The notes beneath the pieces are model-generated. The model was not told where the DNA came from, ran no database searches, and worked only from the letters and a program-made list of their open reading frames with translations. DNA of 64,000 nucleotides from Streptomyces marokkonensis. Lineage in GTDB: Bacteria > Actinomycetota > Actinomycetes > Streptomycetales > Streptomycetaceae. Position numbers and translations under genes: made by a program. Below, piece by piece: positions 63,037 to 64,000 of the stretch (positions are counted from its first letter, which is position 1; each line of letters starts with the position of its first letter). The stretch lies in contig NZ_VSKS01000020.1 in assembly GCF_008312835.1 (NCBI RefSeq), forward strand, positions 1 through 64,000. The letters are read 5' to 3'.

Positions 63037-64000
<964 letters not shown>

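Overview
The window is high-G+C DNA with GTG/TTG starts, ATGA stop-start overlaps, rare in-frame TTA (bldA-type) codons and several families typical of the genus. It comes from a Streptomyces or a very close relative. No rRNA, tRNA, CRISPR array, insertion sequence or prophage was recognised. Much of the window is accessory in character: conflict or signalling-type NTPases, a CHAT protease, gene relics and orphan membrane proteins.

Layout. 1-1.4 kb: end of a secreted GH81 beta-1,3-glucanase, closed by a strong hairpin. 1.4-8.9 kb (minus): a five-gene coupled operon encoding a SWIM zinc-finger protein, an unknown protein, a VWA protein, a MoxR-type AAA+ ATPase and a DUF5682 protein. This resembles E. 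coli yehLMPQ and has no established function. 9.1-14.9 kb: a secreted phosphodiester glycosidase, an Ag85/FrmB-like esterase, a two-domain MerR (TioE-like) regulator divergent from an erythromycin-esterase gene with a dyad between them, and two coupled small membrane proteins. 15-30 kb: an NB-ARC/TPR STAND ATPase, a CHAT-TPR protein divergent from a small-protein/membrane-protein pair, an EcsC-TerB protein, an anti-sigma-type ATPase, a membrane-anchored protein/lipoprotein pair, and a SUKH-like/TPR protein. Four of these genes carry TTA codons.

30-45 kb: orphan hypothetical and membrane-anchored genes, a DUF574 methyltransferase, and a 259-residue protein (35346-36125) that reads as two consecutive histone folds. 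Then come a VOC relic, a membrane-protein pair with shared SPDY-like tails, a helicase relic abutting a truncated surface protein, a three-gene operon ending in a barstar homologue, and a large transmembrane protein with an extracellular periplasmic-binding-protein domain.

45-51 kb: a betaine aldehyde dehydrogenase, a GMC choline dehydrogenase and a BCCT transporter. Together they form a complete choline-to-glycine-betaine osmoprotection operon, preceded by a cluster of palindromic boxes. 51-54.7 kb: HD protein, SCO5389-family protein, CooC/MinD-like ATPase and CDP-alcohol phosphatidyltransferase.

54.8-61.3 kb: a coupled cluster of dehydrogenase, PTPS/QueD-like protein, glycosyltransferase, methyltransferase and flippase-like membrane protein, followed by a creatininase-family hydrolase divergent from a GTP cyclohydrolase II. 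The cyclohydrolase carries Met120 in place of the canonical Tyr, the switch reported to make S. coelicolor SCO6655 release the formylated pyrimidine FAPy. The creatininase is therefore a natural candidate for the next step. The PTPS-like protein has lost its catalytic residues, so the cluster probably makes an undescribed GTP-derived, glycosylated or methylated, possibly lipid-associated metabolite. 61.3-64 kb: a serine hydrolase, a PPOX-fold oxidoreductase and the C-terminal part of a UvrA-like ABC ATPase.
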